In this document: in pieces, positions 62,362 through 64,000 of the stretch
Position numbering within the stretch: position 1 is the stretch's first letter
Layout: each line of letters begins with the position of its first letter
NCBI RefSeq assembly: GCF_000230555.1
Contig: NC_016078.1
Coordinates: forward strand, 1,054,001 to 1,118,000
DNA: 64,000 nucleotides
From: Pelagibacterium halotolerans B2
Lineage (GTDB): Bacteria > Pseudomonadota > Alphaproteobacteria > Rhizobiales > Devosiaceae
Reading direction: 5' to 3'
Notes under the pieces: model-generated
Databases searched by the model: none
Seen by the model: only the letters and a program-made list of their open reading frames with translations
What the model was told of the DNA's origin: nothing
Translations under genes and position numbers: made by a program

Positions 62362-64000
62362 ATGAGCGATTCCGCAACCGGGGCTGGCACTGCCGAGGAA
62401 AGCATCGACGCCAGCGTCATTTTGAAGGCTGTGGTCTCAAGGCTGGTGCGCATAGGGCTGGTGACCATCCTGCTTCTCGCGGTGGCCTATGTGGTTTTGA
62501 TGTTCGCGCCCAGGTTGTACGAGTCGCGGGCCGAACTGCTCGTGGAGCCGCGCAGCACCGCCTATACGAGTGCGGCAAGCAACCAGAACGCAGAAACCTA
62601 CTATATCGATATCGCCACGGTTTCGAGCCAGATCGAACTGATCAAGTCACGGGGGACGATCCTGGCCGCGATCGACGTCGCGGCCTTGCGCGACGAGGCG
62701 GAGTTCGAAGGTTGGAGCGACGAGGCAATCATCTCGGAGATCGGTGACGGCCTCGTTGTCACCCAGGAGCGCTCGTCACGGCTGATTTCGGTAGCTTTCC
62801 GTCATACCGATCCGGAGTTGGCGGCGCGTGTGGCCAACGCCATCGTTCAGGCCCACGTTCAGCGGCGAGCCGGTCAGCAGATATCCGATACGGTAGATGC
62901 AACCGCCTGGCTGCAGCAGGAAATCGACAGGCTGCGCGACAGCGTCGCTTCGGCCGAGCGCGCCATTGCCGATTTTCGCGTCCAGAACGACCTTTTTACC
63001 GGCTCCAACAATGAGAGCCTGACCAATCAGCAGCTCTCCAATTTTTCGGCGCAGATCACGGCGGCCAATGAGCGCCGCAACGCTGCGCAGTCCCGCGCGC
63101 AGTTGATCCGCAGCCTGCTTGAATCGGGGCAGTCGGTCGGCGGCGTTTCCGATGTGCAGGCATCCTCCGTCGTCCAGCAATTGAGCCAGGAAATGGCGCG
63201 GTTGCAGGGCGAACGCGCCCAGCAGGCCGCGACATTCCTCCCCAGCCATCCCACGATCCGGGCGCTGGATGCCCAGATCGCCGAAATCAACACCCAGATT
63301 TCCAATGAAGGCAGCCGGGTCGCCCAGGCGCTCGAAGCGCAGGCCCAGATCGAGGCCGATCTCGAGCAATCCCTGCGCGCCGAACTGGAGCGGGTCAAGG
63401 TGACTGCGGGATCGGACACGATCGAGGGGGTGACGCTGGCCGAACTCGAACGCGAGGCGGCCGCCCAGCGCGAGTTGCTCAATGCCTATCTGTTGCGCTT
63501 TACCGAGGCCTCGGCACGCTCGGATGTGAGTTCGGCGCTCCCGGACGTGCGTATCGTCAGCGAGGCCGTGCCCGCCAGCTCTCCCGCATCGCCCAAGACG
63601 AGCCTCGTGCTCATGGCCGTCGGAATCGCTTCGGTGCTGCTGCAGGTGGGCGCCGTCATTTTCTCCGAACTCCTCTCCGGCCGCGCCCTTGTCTCGCGGA
63701 CAGTCCAAACCGAACCCGATACCGGTCAGGAAGGCCAGACGGAGGTCGAACAGGTTGCAGCGGAGAGCCCCACACCGGCAATGCCTCAACCTCTTCCGAT
63801 TACCGGAAACCGGCCGTCGCCCGGCCTGCTGGAGACCGAGATCGAAGCCCTCGCCGCCAGTGTGTTGGCACGGCTCGACCGGCTGATCGTGGTGGCGTCC
63901 GACCGCGACGATCAGGAGAGCCTTGATTTTGCCGAGCGCCTGACCGCGGCGTTCGTGGATAACGGCCAGAGCGTCGCTGAAATCGACGCGGCAAGCGGCC
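62362..64000 (+). CDS. Wzz/GumC-type polysaccharide chain-length protein with kinase-like C terminus (partial)
   Basis: The frame stays open to the window edge (546 codons). An N-terminal Wzz domain has a transmembrane helix (about 33-50), a long coiled-coil region (about 190-390) and a second helix (SLVLMAVGIASVLLQVGAVIF, about 413-433). A Pro/Glu linker then leads to an ATPase-like domain beginning LDRLIVVASDRDDQESLDFA, where the Walker A Gly-Lys-Ser/Thr of tyrosine kinases is missing. It would set polymer length with the divergent export protein. There is no strong ribosome site; AAGGGCGACGA lies 10 bases before the ATG. Confidence 0.88.
   Translation, partial: MSDSATGAGTAEESIDASVILKAVVSRLVRIGLVTILLLAVAYVVLMFAPRLYESRAELLVEPRSTAYTSAASNQNAETYYIDIATVSSQIELIKSRGTILAAIDVAALRDEAEFEGWSDEAIISEIGDGLVVTQERSSRLISVAFRHTDPELAARVANAIVQAHVQRRAGQQISDTVDATAWLQQEIDRLRDSVASAERAIADFRVQNDLFTGSNNESLTNQQLSNFSAQITAANERRNAAQSRAQLIRSLLESGQSVGGVSDVQASSVVQQLSQEMARLQGERAQQAATFLPSHPTIRALDAQIAEINTQISNEGSRVAQALEAQAQIEADLEQSLRAELERVKVTAGSDTIEGVTLAELEREAAAQRELLNAYLLRFTEASARSDVSSALPDVRIVSEAVPASSPASPKTSLVLMAVGIASVLLQVGAVIFSELLSGRALVSRTVQTEPDTGQEGQTEVEQVAAESPTPAMPQPLPITGNRPSPGLLETEIEALAASVLARLDRLIVVASDRDDQESLDFAERLTAAFVDNGQSVAEIDAASG

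Overview
The window reads as a GC-rich alphaproteobacterial chromosome. The order of the housekeeping genes, the ldtR-ldtP locus, the RirA-like iron site and three families of short interspersed palindromic repeats all point to Hyphomicrobiales, most likely a Devosia/Pelagibacterium-like genus. The genus is an inference; the class and order are well supported. There are no phages, IS elements, rRNA or CRISPR arrays.

Layout. (1) 1-10.2 kb is a leucine-degradation operon: branched-chain 2-oxoacid dehydrogenase E1-alpha, E1-beta and E2, isovaleryl-CoA dehydrogenase, both methylcrotonyl-CoA carboxylase subunits, then a MaoC hydratase and a CitE-type lyase in place of the usual enoyl-CoA hydratase and HMG-CoA lyase. 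The gene set matches Mycobacterium tuberculosis Rv2495c-Rv2502c. (2) 10.3-18 kb holds a ThDP enzyme, a 121-bp tandem repeat next to tRNA-Ala, an extremely acidic porin, an OmpA-like protein and an alpha/beta-hydrolase fold that has lost catalytic residues. (3) 18.3-30.9 kb is a housekeeping block: dapA, smpB, uracil-DNA glycosylase, a NYN protein, rpoZ, rsh, pyrE, acpS, lepB, rnc, era, recO, parC. (4) 31-37.3 kb is bpt, RDD and hemB, interrupted by a metal-efflux/MerR pair and an AT-richer TIR-domain gene. (5) 37.5-50.5 kb is ldtR/ldtP, glyA, nrdR, ribD-ribE-ribH, nusB, an MFS transporter, bamE, a cytochrome bc1 chaperone, DUF177, plsX, fabH, ihfA and merR. (6) 51-55.8 kb is a four-gene iron-siderophore ABC importer, with a convergent aminoglycoside-phosphotransferase-like kinase whose ribosome binding site lies in a perfect hairpin. 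(7) 56-64 kb is a modular secreted SH3 protein, tRNA-Pro and an exopolysaccharide locus that runs off the right edge.

Features to note beyond the genes: palindromic repeats translated in frame inside the E2 linker, a second repeat family whose ends supply stop codons to flanking genes, a MerR-type promoter with the expected 19-bp spacer, and a likely LdtR operator. The best candidates for something undescribed are the TIR gene in its insertion site, the repeat-derived E2 linker and the hairpin-masked kinase leader.
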